Shown here piece after piece: positions 35,369-47,800 of a DNA stretch of 64,000 nucleotides; position 1 is the first letter of the stretch, and every line of letters starts with the position of its first letter. This DNA comes from Hymenochaete sp. R1 (taxonomy: Eukaryota; Basidiomycota; Agaricomycetes; Hymenochaetales; Hymenochaetaceae): the NCBI GenBank assembly GCA_019400425.1, contig JAFREE010000123.1:1-64000 (forward strand), in the 5' to 3' direction. A model generated the notes under the pieces. The model was not told the DNA's origin and searched no databases. It saw nothing but the letters and a program-made list of their open reading frames with translations. A program made the translations under genes and the position numbers.

Positions 35369-38300
35369 GAGGGTGATGTGAGCTTCTACCCTGAGCACAG
35401 CTGAAGACTCAAGAGCCAACCCTCTGTTGTGCGATGCGCGGAGCCCGCCCGGCGCAACGACTCCTCCAGACCTTTCCCCGCTTCACACCTTACATTGGTC
35501 TACCAAAAGACATCGTTACATCTCCGCTTTGCTCCTTTTCTCTCTCAATACCCCCCTCTCACGCCTCAGGAAATAAAAAATAAAATGTACGATTATTATC
35601 TCAACCGGATTTATTACAGCAATTACTTCCCAAAACGTCCGTGTAACCCCTTCGTGTGGACTCGGGCACCTGCATTTTCGCTTTTTTGATTTACGGCCGT
35701 CTAATCCAATTTTTTTGCATTGTCATTTACGACTTTCTTCGTGTGCTACCGTCGCAACGCGGTGTTACTTCGTTCTTCAATCTCCGCAATTTCGCTTTCC
35801 GCTTACATTTACAACGACTTATCGGTCCTCTCCTTGTAGGTCTTTCAAGCAGATGCTCGCCCCAACATTCCGCTCTTCTTCTCTCGCCACATGAACCCCA
35901 CTTCTTCGTCTATCCTCCACCCACAATATCCTATGCATCTATCTCTCGCCCGGAAAAGCGTCATCGTCATCGTCATTGCTCATCTTTGAAATAATGTTAT
36001 TCCCTTCTCGTTTCTATTCTCGTCTTATCTTCCTCGTTATCTCTCTTACATCAAATGTGGAACCTAGAACGTTATCAGTCCAAACTAAACAAGCCACCAG
36101 AGACGAAAAAGTCGCACACGTACTCTCGAACCTTCTCCGCTTTACTATCCTCTCAACCTTTCTCCCAAATCGATGACTCGCTTCACAATTACAATGGGAG
36201 AAATCCCCTACATTACAAAGTACTTCGTCATGGGAACACGGCACGTTAGTCGGATTTGCGTTTGTCTCGTCTTGCTCAAGAAAAAACCACCGGGGGCCCA
36301 GAGTATGCGTAAGTAGCGTAAATCCATATACTTCTCACCATCTGGGCCCACTGTCTTCATTTCTTATTTACGACTCTACCAACCCGGACAAAGCTAACCC
36401 GGTTTCGAGGGTCAGGCCGTGTTCCATGTCCCAAAAATAACCTACGCGGATTCGGATTACAGGGACCCTAAATCACCCCTTCGACCAAAACCAGGTCTAT
36501 TCTTCAATACAAAGTGGATAACCCACACCTACTTCCCATGAGAACTCTCAGACTTCGAATAATCCGAGTGATATCAAAGGGTCTAGGTCCAAACCAGCGG
36601 CCGACCAACTCAATTTACGCGTTTCTAGGGGCCCAGGACTTTCAGAGTACCTCGCGACCAGCTCATTTACTCACTCTAAGCGTCGGTGCGTGTGAGATCA
36701 TGACATATAAGGAGGTTATGTGCGCTATGTGGTATGATGTATGACGGAATGAGGTATTTGCGTACTTGTGCCATATCATACCAGTCCGAGTCGCTGCGTG
36801 TATGCGCTTACTATATATATGTGCGAGCCCGGACCTGTTCCTGCGGGTGCCTCACTAGTACTGTGCCTCATAACACTTATATAAACTTTTGGCGCGATGA
36901 GACAATATTAATATCAATGGTGGGGCCATAGAGGTCATGGTAAGTGAGACTTGTGTTGGGGGGGGGACCCGGGGGAGGTTCTGGGGTTCAGTTCGCGAGT
37001 TTGGAGATTATTGCGAAATCGGTCGCTGAGCCCTGAAACATCTCTCATTTTCGTGAAAACAAATCTTCACCGCTACAGTTATACCAGTAATTTGACTAAT
37101 TTGACCAGGTGCAGCGAGTAGCGGCGCTCTGCGGTCTTTGCGGTCATAGTGCAGGGTGGGGATCTCAGGCTGGAGAGGCTCGGAGGGCATCGTCGGCTTC
37201 GGCAGCGACTGCGGAGGTCGTCATGTATATACATGTATTATGCGCTACAGGAATATTAATATCTGGTTGACGTTGAGGGAACCCGGAACCTCTGAGCTGT
37301 GAAAAAGTGGCTACTGAAGCTGTGGTACGGGACTCCAGGAAGTGGGTATATTTGCTCCGCTTTGCTATTAGGTTCACGAAGTCGCGGCGAAACTCAAACC
37401 CGTGAGGATAATGCTTTGTCGGTATGCGCGAGTAATTTTCTTCTTCTTTTCTTTCTGGATTCATGTGCATCATACATTACGATGTGTCACACAGAACGCT
37501 AGAATTGATATAATGTAATTGAGATTGCATGCGTGTGCAATTAAGTTTTCCTTGAAGATTCCTCGTTGAATCATCGGCGATTCCTTCACATTTGCATTCG
37601 GATTGAAATGGGACTGATGGGACCCACTGATACCAATCCAGACCGTGAACGCGAGTCGAGACTCGAATGAGTTGCCTAGCCTAGTAGGCCCCTGTGCACA
37701 ACTTGAATATCATCGATATGCATAGACGCAGGTAACGTGGCAGAGTTGGACACAGAGCTTACTCGAGCTTTATATGCGCTTCAAGTTATCCCACCACCAT
37801 TCTGCCAATACCAGCGTGGGTTTCATTCTCTTACATCGCAGCGGTAAGATAAGTAAGTGCAAAAAACAATTTGGTAATCGCACAGATTGCCGCCGGCAGC
37901 GGTACCCCATTTCCGCTCGTCCTCGTTGCAATCTTGCACGGGGCGTACTAAAGGTGTACAGCTTGTACCTCACATGGTGATCGTCCAGACATACCAAGCC
38001 TAAATCTATTCAATCTCTTGTTTTCCGTAAAATGGAAACGTGGGTGAGAAGAGCCACCGAGAGCGACGACCGTGCAGCTTTCAAGTTGTTCACATACATA
38101 AGCTAAGCGAATTCTTCACGGGATACGCGTTACGGCCAGCAATGAAGTTGAAATGAACGAACTCGGGCCGAAAGGCGTTCCTTTCACGGGATGTGCCGTC
38201 GAACGTGAGGGACAACGTTGTTCACCATTAAAAAACCTTAATGTGCTCCAACTCTCTTTGATGCCAAGTCCGGCAGGCTGAATGCAATTCAACAGTGTGC

Positions 38301-38450
38301 TGGAAAGCAGCCTCGAAGGTTCACAAGACACAAGATCTGGTAGAGCTCTATACGAATATGAAATATACGCTCTCATCTACAATAAATGGATGCAACAAAG
38401 CAATTCTACAAACCGGAGTGGGGTATGAATGGGAAACATTCAGTCAACCT
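35369..38450. other. Gene-poor region of about 3.1 kb
   Basis: No gene is supportable. The first 250 bp hold AATAAA-like signals (near 35570-35585) and should be the 3' end of the Ecl1-like transcript. A run of nine G lies at 36958-36966. Short frames occur on both strands, none above 112 codons and none with motifs or intron structure. Confidence 0.45.
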
Positions 38451-39975
38451 CTATCCAACCAAGGGCGGAGTGTCATCTCCGCCAACAATAGTCAAATGAC
38501 CACCATCTATACCATTGATATTCGCCCCATTCAAACTCGCCTTCGCCGTGGCCTCCTCAGCAGCCTCAGCTCCATAGACAGCTATGTTCAGCGCACGCTC
38601 GATATCCTGCACCAGATCCTCCGAATCTTCGATTCCACAACTCAAGCGCACGAGATCGTCACCAATACCCAGCGTGGCACGTTCCGCGGGCGGGATCGAG
38701 CCGTGAGTCATGAGAGAAGGCAGCTCGGCGAGAGACTCGACGCCGCCTAGGGATTCTGCGAGCGTGAAGACACGGAGAGAGGTTAGGAATGTCTCTGCGG
38801 TTTCGTGTGGTCTCGAGATGTTCGCTCCGGTCGGGATGCTGATTCGGAAGGAGACCATCCCTCCGTACGGGAAGCCGCCTTCTTTCTGTTCGTCTGAAAG
38901 ACCGTTGACCCACTTGCGTGCATGCGGGCTGAGGCTGGTGTAGGCGAGCTCGTTCAGAGGGTGCGATGCCAAACCAGGGTAGATCACATCCTTCACTTCT
39001 TTGCCAATCCTGCCTTCCAAGAAACGTGCAACCCGGAGTGCGGTCTGTCTGTGTTGCCTCATCCTCAGATGCAGCGTTTTTGCACCTCTCTGAGCAAGCC
39101 AGCAGTCGAATGCACTGAGCACGGCTCCGATCGCATTCTGGAGGAATCGGAGCCGCTCTGCCAGCTCTGCGTGACGTGCCGGGAGGATGAGTGCGCCCAT
39201 AAGCACATCCGAATGGCCATTGACGTATTTCGTGAGGGAATGCATGACGAGGTCGGCACCGGCAAGCAAAGGAGACTGGTAATAGGGTGAAAGAAAAGTC
39301 GAATCCACGAGAATAAGAGGACGGGATGGGTGCGAGCGAGCGACAGCAACGATGCGAGGTATAGAAATCAAACGAAGGGTTGGATTCGTAGGGGTTTCGA
39401 TCCAGATCAACTACAGAAAGCGTCAACCAAAGCACGAGCACATGTTTTATCCAGCTTACCTTGGTATTAGGCCTGATCGAGTTGTATATTTCATCGTCAG
39501 ACATGTTCTCCAGGTCTTCAAAAGACGTCTCGAGATTGGAAACCTTGGTTAAGTAACGGAAGGTCCCGCCGTAAACATCATTTACACTGAGTACATGCGC
39601 GCTGGGTCCTAGACTCTGAAGCACTGTGGCCGTGGTGGCAGATCCACTGGCGAACGCTGGTGCATGGGCGCCTCCAGCCTCAACACTGGCTAAGAGAAGC
39701 TCGAGCTGTTCGCGGTTTGGATTGTTGGATCGCTGTGGAGAAAGGCAGATCAGCTGGTAAACGCACAAAAACGAAGGGTAAAAGCATAATGTGTACTCGT
39801 ATCCTTTGTGTATCCCAACACCTTCCGATTGTGCGTAGGTGGTGGAGAGCGAGATTGGGGGTATCACAGCGCCTGTTTCGAGCGAAGGAGCAGAACCGGT
39901 GTGTACAGCTCTTGTTCCAAACCCGCCGTCGTGAGAGGAGTCGCCTCTGCCATTGAACAACGCATCTGCTGTCAT
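38451..39975 (-). CDS. CYS3: Cystathionine gamma-lyase, with a damaged 5' splice site
   Basis: This is a PLP enzyme of reverse transsulfuration that cleaves cystathionine to cysteine, 2-oxobutyrate and ammonia. Exons 39790-39975, 39460-39732 and 38451-39410 give 472 residues. Family marks include GFGTRAVHTG, AFASGSAT, VNDVYGGTFRYL, WIETPTNPT, and SLTKYVNGHSDVLMG, where the lysine binds PLP. The phosphate-binding motif GYEYT-RSNNP is split by a 57-nt segment (39733-39789) that ends in CCACAG but begins TTATGC instead of GTATGC. Without splicing the frame stays open and 19 extra residues enter the PLP-phosphate loop (491 residues in total). The tail beyond the usual end (about 40 residues) is not conserved as far as I know. 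The gene is divergent from cyclin C. Confidence 0.92.
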
Positions 39976-40379
39976 AATTGTGTCTTTTACCGCGATACAA
40001 AAGCAGGGGGTAGACGGAAGCAGGAAAGAGACGAGAGGGTTGACGGGACGATTTTGTAGAGCAGATGAGCGGGAGAGGATGCGCTATGGTGACGCCTTCG
40101 CTGTCGATGAGTAATGAGACATCCAGCGCTCCCAGTAACTCTCCATATCGCTTGTCAGCTCAGCATTGCCAGCCGACTAAGATCCGATACGTGCATGATA
40201 TGATGTCGATGTTGCTAAGCCTCAGGCTCCTGCTGATTCGGGATCGGATTTTTGCTTCCTCATTTCAGAAAGAATGAAAGATTCAGATGAGAAGAAGTCG
40301 GAGAAGGTAGTGTGTATCAGCGCGTGTCTGAGCCTGTCGGAGTTGGTTTCGAACAACCACCACCTCTTTCTTCGAAGCA
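39976..40379. promoter_or_regulatory. Divergent promoter region, CYS3 / cyclin C
   Basis: This is a shared upstream region of 404 bp. I see no clear TATA box. Open frames crossing it have no family match. Confidence 0.4.
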
Positions 40380-42033
40380 ATGGCGACAGACTACTGGGCT
40401 TCTGGCCATTTGTGAGTCTCCAGGGCTCTTTTGGTTGGATGGTCTTACTCATGACGACCTCAAAGTAAGAGATGGTTGGTAGACAGGGCTGTACTACGAC
40501 AAGCTCGAGTGGAAGACTTCCAATACGTCGACGACCCGGACCACCTTGCTCTTCTGGACATTTTCTTTGCAAACCGTATGTTGTTGGTTTTCGCTCATGA
40601 TTCTCGAACGTTGTCTGCTCAGAAGAGCTTGCTAGAGCAGTACTTTCGAAGCTCGGATCCAAGCTCGGTCTGCGCCAGCGGGTTATAGCTACTGTGAGTC
40701 TCTAGAATTCGAGTGGCAACTTTCGTTCAATTGTTGATTGCTCTCTAGGCTGCTGTCTACTTTAGACGATTTTACTTGAAAAACTCATACTGCGAGACCG
40801 ATCCGTACCTGGTCATCGCCGCATGTTGCTACTTGGCCGGCAAAGCTGAGGAATCTCCAGTCCATATCAAAACTGTAGTCTCGGAAGCACGCAATGTCTT
40901 CAGTATGCCCGCCCGTCCATGCCCCGCAACATTTGCTAATTCATGGTCATTTTCAGGCGAATATGGCGTAACCACATTCCCGACTGATCATTCCAAGCTC
41001 GCCGAAATGGAGTTCTATCTCGTCAGTGACTTGGGATGTGACCTCATCGTCTTCCATCCTTACCGGTCTCTCATGACGCTTGTGCGAGACAGTGCTCAGA
41101 GTGAAGACTCGCTAGAGGAAAAAGAAGCTGGTGAACTTGGTGCAGGGGTTGATGACGGACCGAGGTATTGGGGTACAGGGGAAGGCAGGCTTGAGATTAT
41201 TGGGGCTGCCATCCAACGTGCTTGGTAAGCTGGAAAACCATCCTCCCTCATCACCAAATAACAACAGGTTCTCAAGGTTCATCATAAACGATACGTATCG
41301 TTCTGACTTGTGCCTATTGTATCCGCCACACCTCATCGCCGTCGCTGCGCTTTATTTGACTTGTGTCCTTAATCCTGTTGTACACCAGGCTCGCCTGGAA
41401 TGGACACAGCAGAAAGAGAAAGAGGCAGCCCAAGCTCAGTCTCAAACATCCACGCCCACAACTCGCCGGTCAACCCGTAACAATATTAATAACCCAGCTA
41501 CCGCAAGCACAATTCCTCAAAAACGTTCTATCTCTTCCGACAATGGACATGGTGAAGGCACTCCGTCGTCGCATAAGAAACCCAAACTACCCCCTCAAGA
41601 CTTCGTCGGTTTCTTTGCTAACCTGAACGTCAACATGCGCATCGTCGCCACTATTGCGCAGGAGATAATCTCGTTCTACGCTCTCTGTGATCGGCTGAAG
41701 GAGGACTTCAATCCCAGCCAGAGCTCCTCAAGCTCGCACTCCGGATTTGGGTCAGCAGCGACGGGTTCGGCCATGCTCACTCGCAGCAGCGGGCAGTTGT
41801 ACCCCCAACTTCAAGCGCAGCAACAGCAGCAACAAGCCCCGTCACAGATGCAATTGCAGAATGCGAGCGCGGCTGGCGGTGTTGGATTTGATGTCGATTC
41901 AATGTTCTTGATGCGACTGTTGAACCAGATGCGGGCGGCGAAGGAAGCTGGTATTCTCGAGGGAGTCGGTAACAACGCAGGAAGGTCCGCTGCTGTGAAT
42001 CGTTTGCTGGAGCGGACACAAGGGGCTGCATAG
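40380..42033 (+). CDS. SSN8: Cyclin C, Mediator kinase-module subunit
   Basis: Cyclin C pairs with Cdk8 (Ssn3) in the Mediator kinase module and regulates RNA polymerase II transcription; in yeast it also acts at mitochondria under stress. Six exons (40380-40411, 40466-40575, 40623-40693, 40749-40902, 40957-41224, 41268-42033) give 466 residues. The N terminus MATDYWASGHFKRWL and the cyclin box (RQRVIATAAVYFRRFY, YLVIAACCYLAGKAEESP) are diagnostic. The second cyclin fold (LCLLYPPHLIAVAALYL) follows, interrupted by acidic and Ser/Thr-rich insertions. The C-terminal third has a poly-Gln run and a final helical segment (LLNQMRAAKEAG). Yeast Ssn8 is 323 residues, so this protein is extended by low-complexity sequence. 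Confidence 0.94.
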
Positions 42034-42270
42034 TTTCTGGAACAAGGAGGCATGTCTGATCCAAACCGGAGGCAGGCAGGCAATCTGACACTATGATGTC
42101 GTTGCGCTTTTCCTGGTCCTTACTTTTTTTTGAGTTATGCTCGAGACTATTACATTACTTTTTACCCCTCTGGAACGTGCGATTCTTACCCAGAGTTGAA
42201 TCTCAGGCTGGTATAAATGGCTTCACGGCGTGGTTTTACAGAGCATTGTCTCTCATGAGCCGAGTATCCT

Positions 42271-44426
42271 TCAAGATTTTGCTATCTCTCCATTATTCAC
42301 CCAATCGATGAACGCGCCCCATCGCCTTTCCCAAGCTTCTAACGCCTTTTCCTTCCCTTCATCATCAAGAGTTGAATGCTACAACAGAGCCGATCAGATC
42401 GTTTTTTAGCCCAGTCAAGGATAATGGTACAAACCTCCAAACTCTGACGCGCCAAAGATTTCATCGTCATTAGTCCATTGATGTCGCTGCCCACCAGCAC
42501 CTGGAAAAAGTCGTACGAGAGTCCCATGTTACCGAAGACAGCAGGGTCGTCGGAACTCAATGCGATGGTGACGCCGTTGTTGAGGAGCATTGGAAGCGGG
42601 TGCGCAGGCATAGACGATGTTAAGCGCTGTAATATTGATGAGTACGGAGTTGTGAATAGCATAAGCCTCACTGAGTATTGCTACTGACAAGGATTTCGTT
42701 ACTGGAGAAAGCGAGGTGAATTTAAACGTCGTCTCCGACAACTGCACACAACTTACGATATAGGACACATCTCGATGAGAATTCCTTTTTCCTTGACGAT
42801 CTCCATCAACTTTGGGTGCTTAGCAAGAGAGAACCTTTGTAACATGAATTGATAATTTCTAGAAATCCTCCAAAGCATTTCAGCTCACCCGTGCCCTATA
42901 CGTTTTGTACCCAGAAGAATTGCATCGTAAAGATTGTCGTCCGCTTCGGACCCGTCTCCAAGTGTTTCCCCAGCATGGAAAATGAAAGGTATGTCCAGTC
43001 CCAGCTCCTCGACGCGGGTTTTGAATTTCATGAGAGGGTCGAGGTAGTATAATAAAGGTTTCAGCGTGTTCTCGTTGCCAACAAGGTCAAATCCTTTCAT
43101 GTACGATTAAACAACGAATATTTAAACTGAATGAATGATACACTCACCAGCGATTATATGAGGGAACTCTTGTTTTAGCTGTATACACTCGTCAAGGTAC
43201 CATTCCAGTTCCTCGCACGTTATGTTGCGTAGCGTAGCATATATCATACGTGCGCCGATGAATTCATCTGCACGGTTTTCTTTGGCGAGCTCATGCTTAA
43301 GATCGTTCATGATATCTTCAAACATCTTAACCATTTCTCTGTGGGAGACATCGTGTTTTCCATCCTCGCGGGTGAAGAACCTGACATAAACAATTAGTGG
43401 AGGCCCTTTGGCAGTCATTCTCCGGATTGCTTACTGGGTGAACATCGGAGCACGCACTTCTACATACGATATACCATCTTCGATCGAGTCAAGGAAGAAT
43501 TGCCGGAAATAAGCTGCCATGATAGGCTTAAATCGAGCTAGACCCTGTCATCCAGTTAGGTTGCTTTCATTGTATGTATATCGGTAATCATGCTTTACAT
43601 GTGTGACGATGAAAATGCTCGCAAACTTCTCCCAGATCTGAAAACAAAAGGCTCAGAGACGACGACGACGGATAAATAAACTTGTATTACCTTCAAAACA
43701 GAGTTATGAGTACCGTAAGCCTCTCCCGGATTGATTGTCATAGCACTAAGAAGCCATTTGTCGAAGCCCTCTGGTCCACCTAGTGATGGATCGAACAACT
43801 CTCTTGCCTTCTTTAATCTCAACCAAGTGCCCGGTGTATATTTCGAGGAGCACACAGACAAGTCAGCATCTGAGAATTCTTTAACAGGCAAACCCATAAA
43901 TTCCGGAAGGACTGAGGCAAGATTAGAAGCGTAGACACGCTCCGGAACACGGATATGAATGGCAGGTTGCTTGAGAGCCTCGGCAAGCAGAAAGGAACGG
44001 TCGACCATGGCATCAAGGTGGGCATGAAGGAGAGCACCCTTTGGCATCTGTATTAAAATTGGGATAGTATCAGCCTCAGCTATCTGAGCTAACTCGGGCT
44101 GAATTAAATGACCTTTGAAAGGATTTGAAAAGTCTTGGTCTTTATCACCAGCTTCTTTGCTTGAAGCTACGTCAAAATTCGCTCAAAAAGTAAATAAACG
44201 ACGACTCACCAGACAAGAATTGCATGCCAGGGAAGGTATTGGTGACGCCTTCGTGGTCGACGGACCAAATCTCCTTGGCCTCCTTCTGTTTGATGGCTCG
44301 AACTATTTCCTCAGCTTTCTTCTCTGCATCGGAGGCATCCTGGAGGTACGGGATGTCTGTTCGCCTGGACCTTTCCTCTTCGATGAGCCTCGAGCGAGTT
44401 AGGAGGTACGCAGCTCGTTCGGACAT
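42271..44426 (-). CDS. Adenosine deaminase-related protein (ADGF/CECR1 type)
   Basis: This is a metal-dependent deaminase predicted to convert adenosine or a related nucleoside to inosine. Eleven exons join to 532 residues. It has the ADGF N-terminal region before the catalytic barrel, with KMPKGALLHAHLDAMV supplying two zinc-binding histidines, then FIFHAGET (catalytic Glu), KRIGHG, CPISNEILRLTSS and IALSSDDPAVFG (zinc-binding Asp). The protein begins MSERAAYLLTRSRLIEEE and lacks a signal peptide, unlike secreted animal ADGFs, so a cytosolic location is likely. A 47-nt exon (44113-44159) and a 13-nt exon (42689-42701) are needed to preserve frame. It is divergent from VPS54 across 419 bp. 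Confidence 0.9.
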
Positions 44427-44845
44427 GGCTGCTTTGATGAACGCGGAATTCTGAGCGCGTTCCGAGTGACTCGTGGTTCACATGGTACGGTACACAAATG
44501 TGGGGCCGAGGCTTGAGCACATGTCATATATAATCGACCTCGGCGTATTCAAGGATGATCGGAATTGAATACGCAATTCGATTATCGTCGTAAATGCCTA
44601 TTTTTTGTAAGCTCCAGGGCTCGAGGACGGTCGAGGTGGTGGGAATAAGAGGCAATGACGAGAGACTCGGACGAACAACGGCGAGGACGACGCGAAGTCA
44701 TCCAGCTTCACTTCTCACCACTTCCCACCGCACCGGACGCTCGACAAGACAGCCACACAGCTCGGTGCTGTACTTGCGCAACCAACCTCGGAAAGACGAT
44801 GAACTGAGCTGTTTGCAGCACTGAAGCGACTACTCTTGCCGTGGA
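44427..44845. promoter_or_regulatory. Divergent promoter region, adenosine deaminase / VPS54
   Basis: A 419-bp spacer lies between the two start codons. A TATATAA-like element (ATATATAAT, about 44525-44533) lies near the deaminase side. I see no coding exon. Confidence 0.4.
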
Positions 44846-47800
44846 ATGTCAGAACACCAGTCTGAAGCATCCACGTCGCGTCCTGGCTCGCCCGTCCCTC
44901 CCTTACCCGACTTCTCTAATGCACGCCCTTACCGCTTCAACTGGGATGCAGCTTCGCGAAGGCAAGGGCCTCCTAGTGTCTCCGGCACAAGCGAGGGTCG
45001 AGGTGATTACTTTGCCTACAAGCCCTCTCTCAACCTCAACTTCTCTTCGTCATCTCTGGCATTGGGTGTCATCCCACCAGAATGGAGTAGCTCGAAGCAT
45101 GGTTTCAATGGTGAGTTCACTTTGTGCAGCGTGAGCAAACTACTATTTACATAGCTTAGCCATATCAACGCTTGTAAACAGCCCACACAAGAAATCGGCG
45201 CCTCCGAAAGCACACGCTGTTGTACCACCCGTCTTAACTTCTCAGTTGCCTCGCGTCCGCAGGAAGGACTTCGATGCATACCTTAAGAGTGTTGGCACAG
45301 AATGGGACAAGTTTCAAAAGTATCGCCAACAGGGTCAAGAAGGAGAGAATACTAGTACATTTGCCGCACGTCTAGCGGAACTGGACAAAGAAGCTCACTC
45401 GACACCGTTGTCACCGCCCATCGCACGCTCATCGTCCATTCCACCCCTGGAAGAGGTTCCCCTCATATTCTTTGACAAGTCTTTCGATCTTAGTGACCCG
45501 AAAGCGTTCTTCTCGGTGACCCAGGGTGCCGAGAGTGCAGAGAATACAGACGGTTCCATTTTCGACACCTCGACACAGCATCTGGTCCTCGACAAATTAT
45601 CGCACCATGCAGATACAATCGAGCTTCATCTTATTCGCGAGATATCGCTACGTTCGAGCTCCTTTTTCGCTGCACTCACAAACCTCAACGACCTCCAGAC
45701 CGAATCTACCCAGTGTTTGGAACGAATACGTAACTTACGAGGTATGTTGCATAACGTCGGAGAGGATGAGGCGAAGAAGGGCTTGGAGATTGTTCGGCTG
45801 GAACGGAGGATGAAAAATCTGAGTGATGTACAGGATGGCGTTCGGGAAATGCAGAACGTGGGAGAGACTCTCATTCTTGCGCGTAATTTGGCTGCCGGCG
45901 GTGAATGGAACGCAGCATTGTCGCTCTTGGATCAAACTCGGAACATGTGGGAAACTGAAGACCAGGCATCTGCACCTACCATTGACGACACCGAGACGAA
46001 GCGTACAGCAAGATTGCGTGTTGAAAATCCCAAATCGGTACTAACTTCTGTCGAGGAGTCAACGGTAGAACATGAAGAAATGACGGCTCCTTCTAAATCC
46101 CTACCCCTTTCGTCTCTGAATGCATTCGCTGCCCTACCTGAACATCTTCGAACCCTTACCTTGGACATCGCTTCTTCCCTCACTTCGGACCTTGTTACAA
46201 CGTTACAAATGGACTTGTCGGTTCAGATGGACGGAGTGCCCGTTCGCGAGGAATCGACTTCGGACGCGTCCCAGGAAGAAAGGACCGTTTCACTTCGAGA
46301 TCGACTTCGGCCACTTTTTCAAAGTCTTCTGAAGACAGGCTCCCTAAAGGATGCAATGACTAGATGGACAACAGTCGTCCTTATAGAGATTAAAACGAGC
46401 ATTAAGAAGGTTAGTCCTCAGTCTGGATTACTTTCAGAGGTGCATCTGAACAACAATACAGCAACTGCCTACATCGGACGAGCTAGAAGATGAACCGCCG
46501 AACCCTACAATCAAAAATGGCGTTGTTGAGAAGGGGCAAGATACCAATCCTTATAATCGGCATTGATGGTTGCTAACTTGCTTCGAACAGAGCAGCTTTA
46601 CGTGATACACTCAAGAACATGCCTCACGAAGATTTCATGTCATTGATGCGGAACGTTTATGGAAGATTAATGAACGGTATTTTGGAACTAAAGACCCAGA
46701 ATACTATTCAAACCGAGCTTTTGGACGAACTTCGGTAAGACCAGCAGTCTCTCGGGTTATTCCGTTTACCAATTTGGTTGTAGGCCCAGCTTCCCCAATG
46801 TAGATGCATCTTCGCTGCAAACAGACCTTCCCGAGAGTCTGTCGTCTGCGACCGAGCTGGCACACTCGAGAGCATCGAAAATCTTGTCTATACGTACTGA
46901 ACAACACTCCGCACTAGATTAACCAGGCTTCTTTGAGGTTTTCAACGAAACATGGGATTTCGTGATTAAATCCGAAACCCTCTGCCGAAAAATGTTTATT
47001 AGTTTGCGGGGCGCGATCGTGTCGCAGGCAAAAGCATTTTTGCAGACAATGCATCAACAACGTATTTCTCAATCCGCGAAACTTGTTGAGGAAGAACAGT
47101 GGTCTGCATCGGACGTCCCATTTTCTTCTCAGGCGGTGGCCAACACAATTATTGATTCTGCAGTTCGCGATTCTCCCGAGCTAGTGGTCTCGTCGACAGC
47201 AATGACGAATACAAATGGATCGGCGACTTCTTCAAAGCATCTTCGTATTGAAGAACGTACGTACTATGCTGTGTCAGCCACGCAGAAAACGATTGGCTTG
47301 CTGGTGGACTATCTGAAGATCATCGTCAACCTATCGCCTCTCACGACCGACACCGTCAGTAAGGTCATTGAATTCCTGAAGGCGTTCAATCCGAGAACGT
47401 GCCAGGTTGCGCTTGGTGCCGGTGCCATGCGCTCAGCGGGGCTGAAGAACATTACAGCAAAGCATTTAGGTTAGATCCTTGCACTTATCTAGCACGAGTA
47501 TACCTCAATGAATATGCAAAACCGCAGCTTTAGCATCGCAATCTCTGTCTGTGATCATCGCTCTGGTACCATACGTTCGGGAATGCTTCAGACGGCATTT
47601 CAATGCACAACAGGCCGTCATGCTTATTGAATTTGACAAATTAAAACGGGTCAGCTTCACCTCGATTATCTTCTGTTTTCTTCTCTACGCTAAAAGTATA
47701 TACGCATGACTACCAAGGGCACCAACGAGAAATCCATTCAAAGTTCATCGCCATAATGGGTGATCGTCTAGTTGCTCACTGCAAGTCTCTGCAGGTCGTA

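Noticed and set aside
39680..40000. 106-codon minus-strand frame beside the CYS3 start
   Set aside because: It lies in another frame of the same strand as CYS3 exon 1 and its intron; the CYS3 frame has clear family motifs.
46887..46919. 33-nt intron (GTACTG ... CAG) as a way to remove the VPS54 stop codon
   Set aside because: It is far shorter than any other intron in the window and would delete conserved residues TEQHSALD; left as a test rather than a call.
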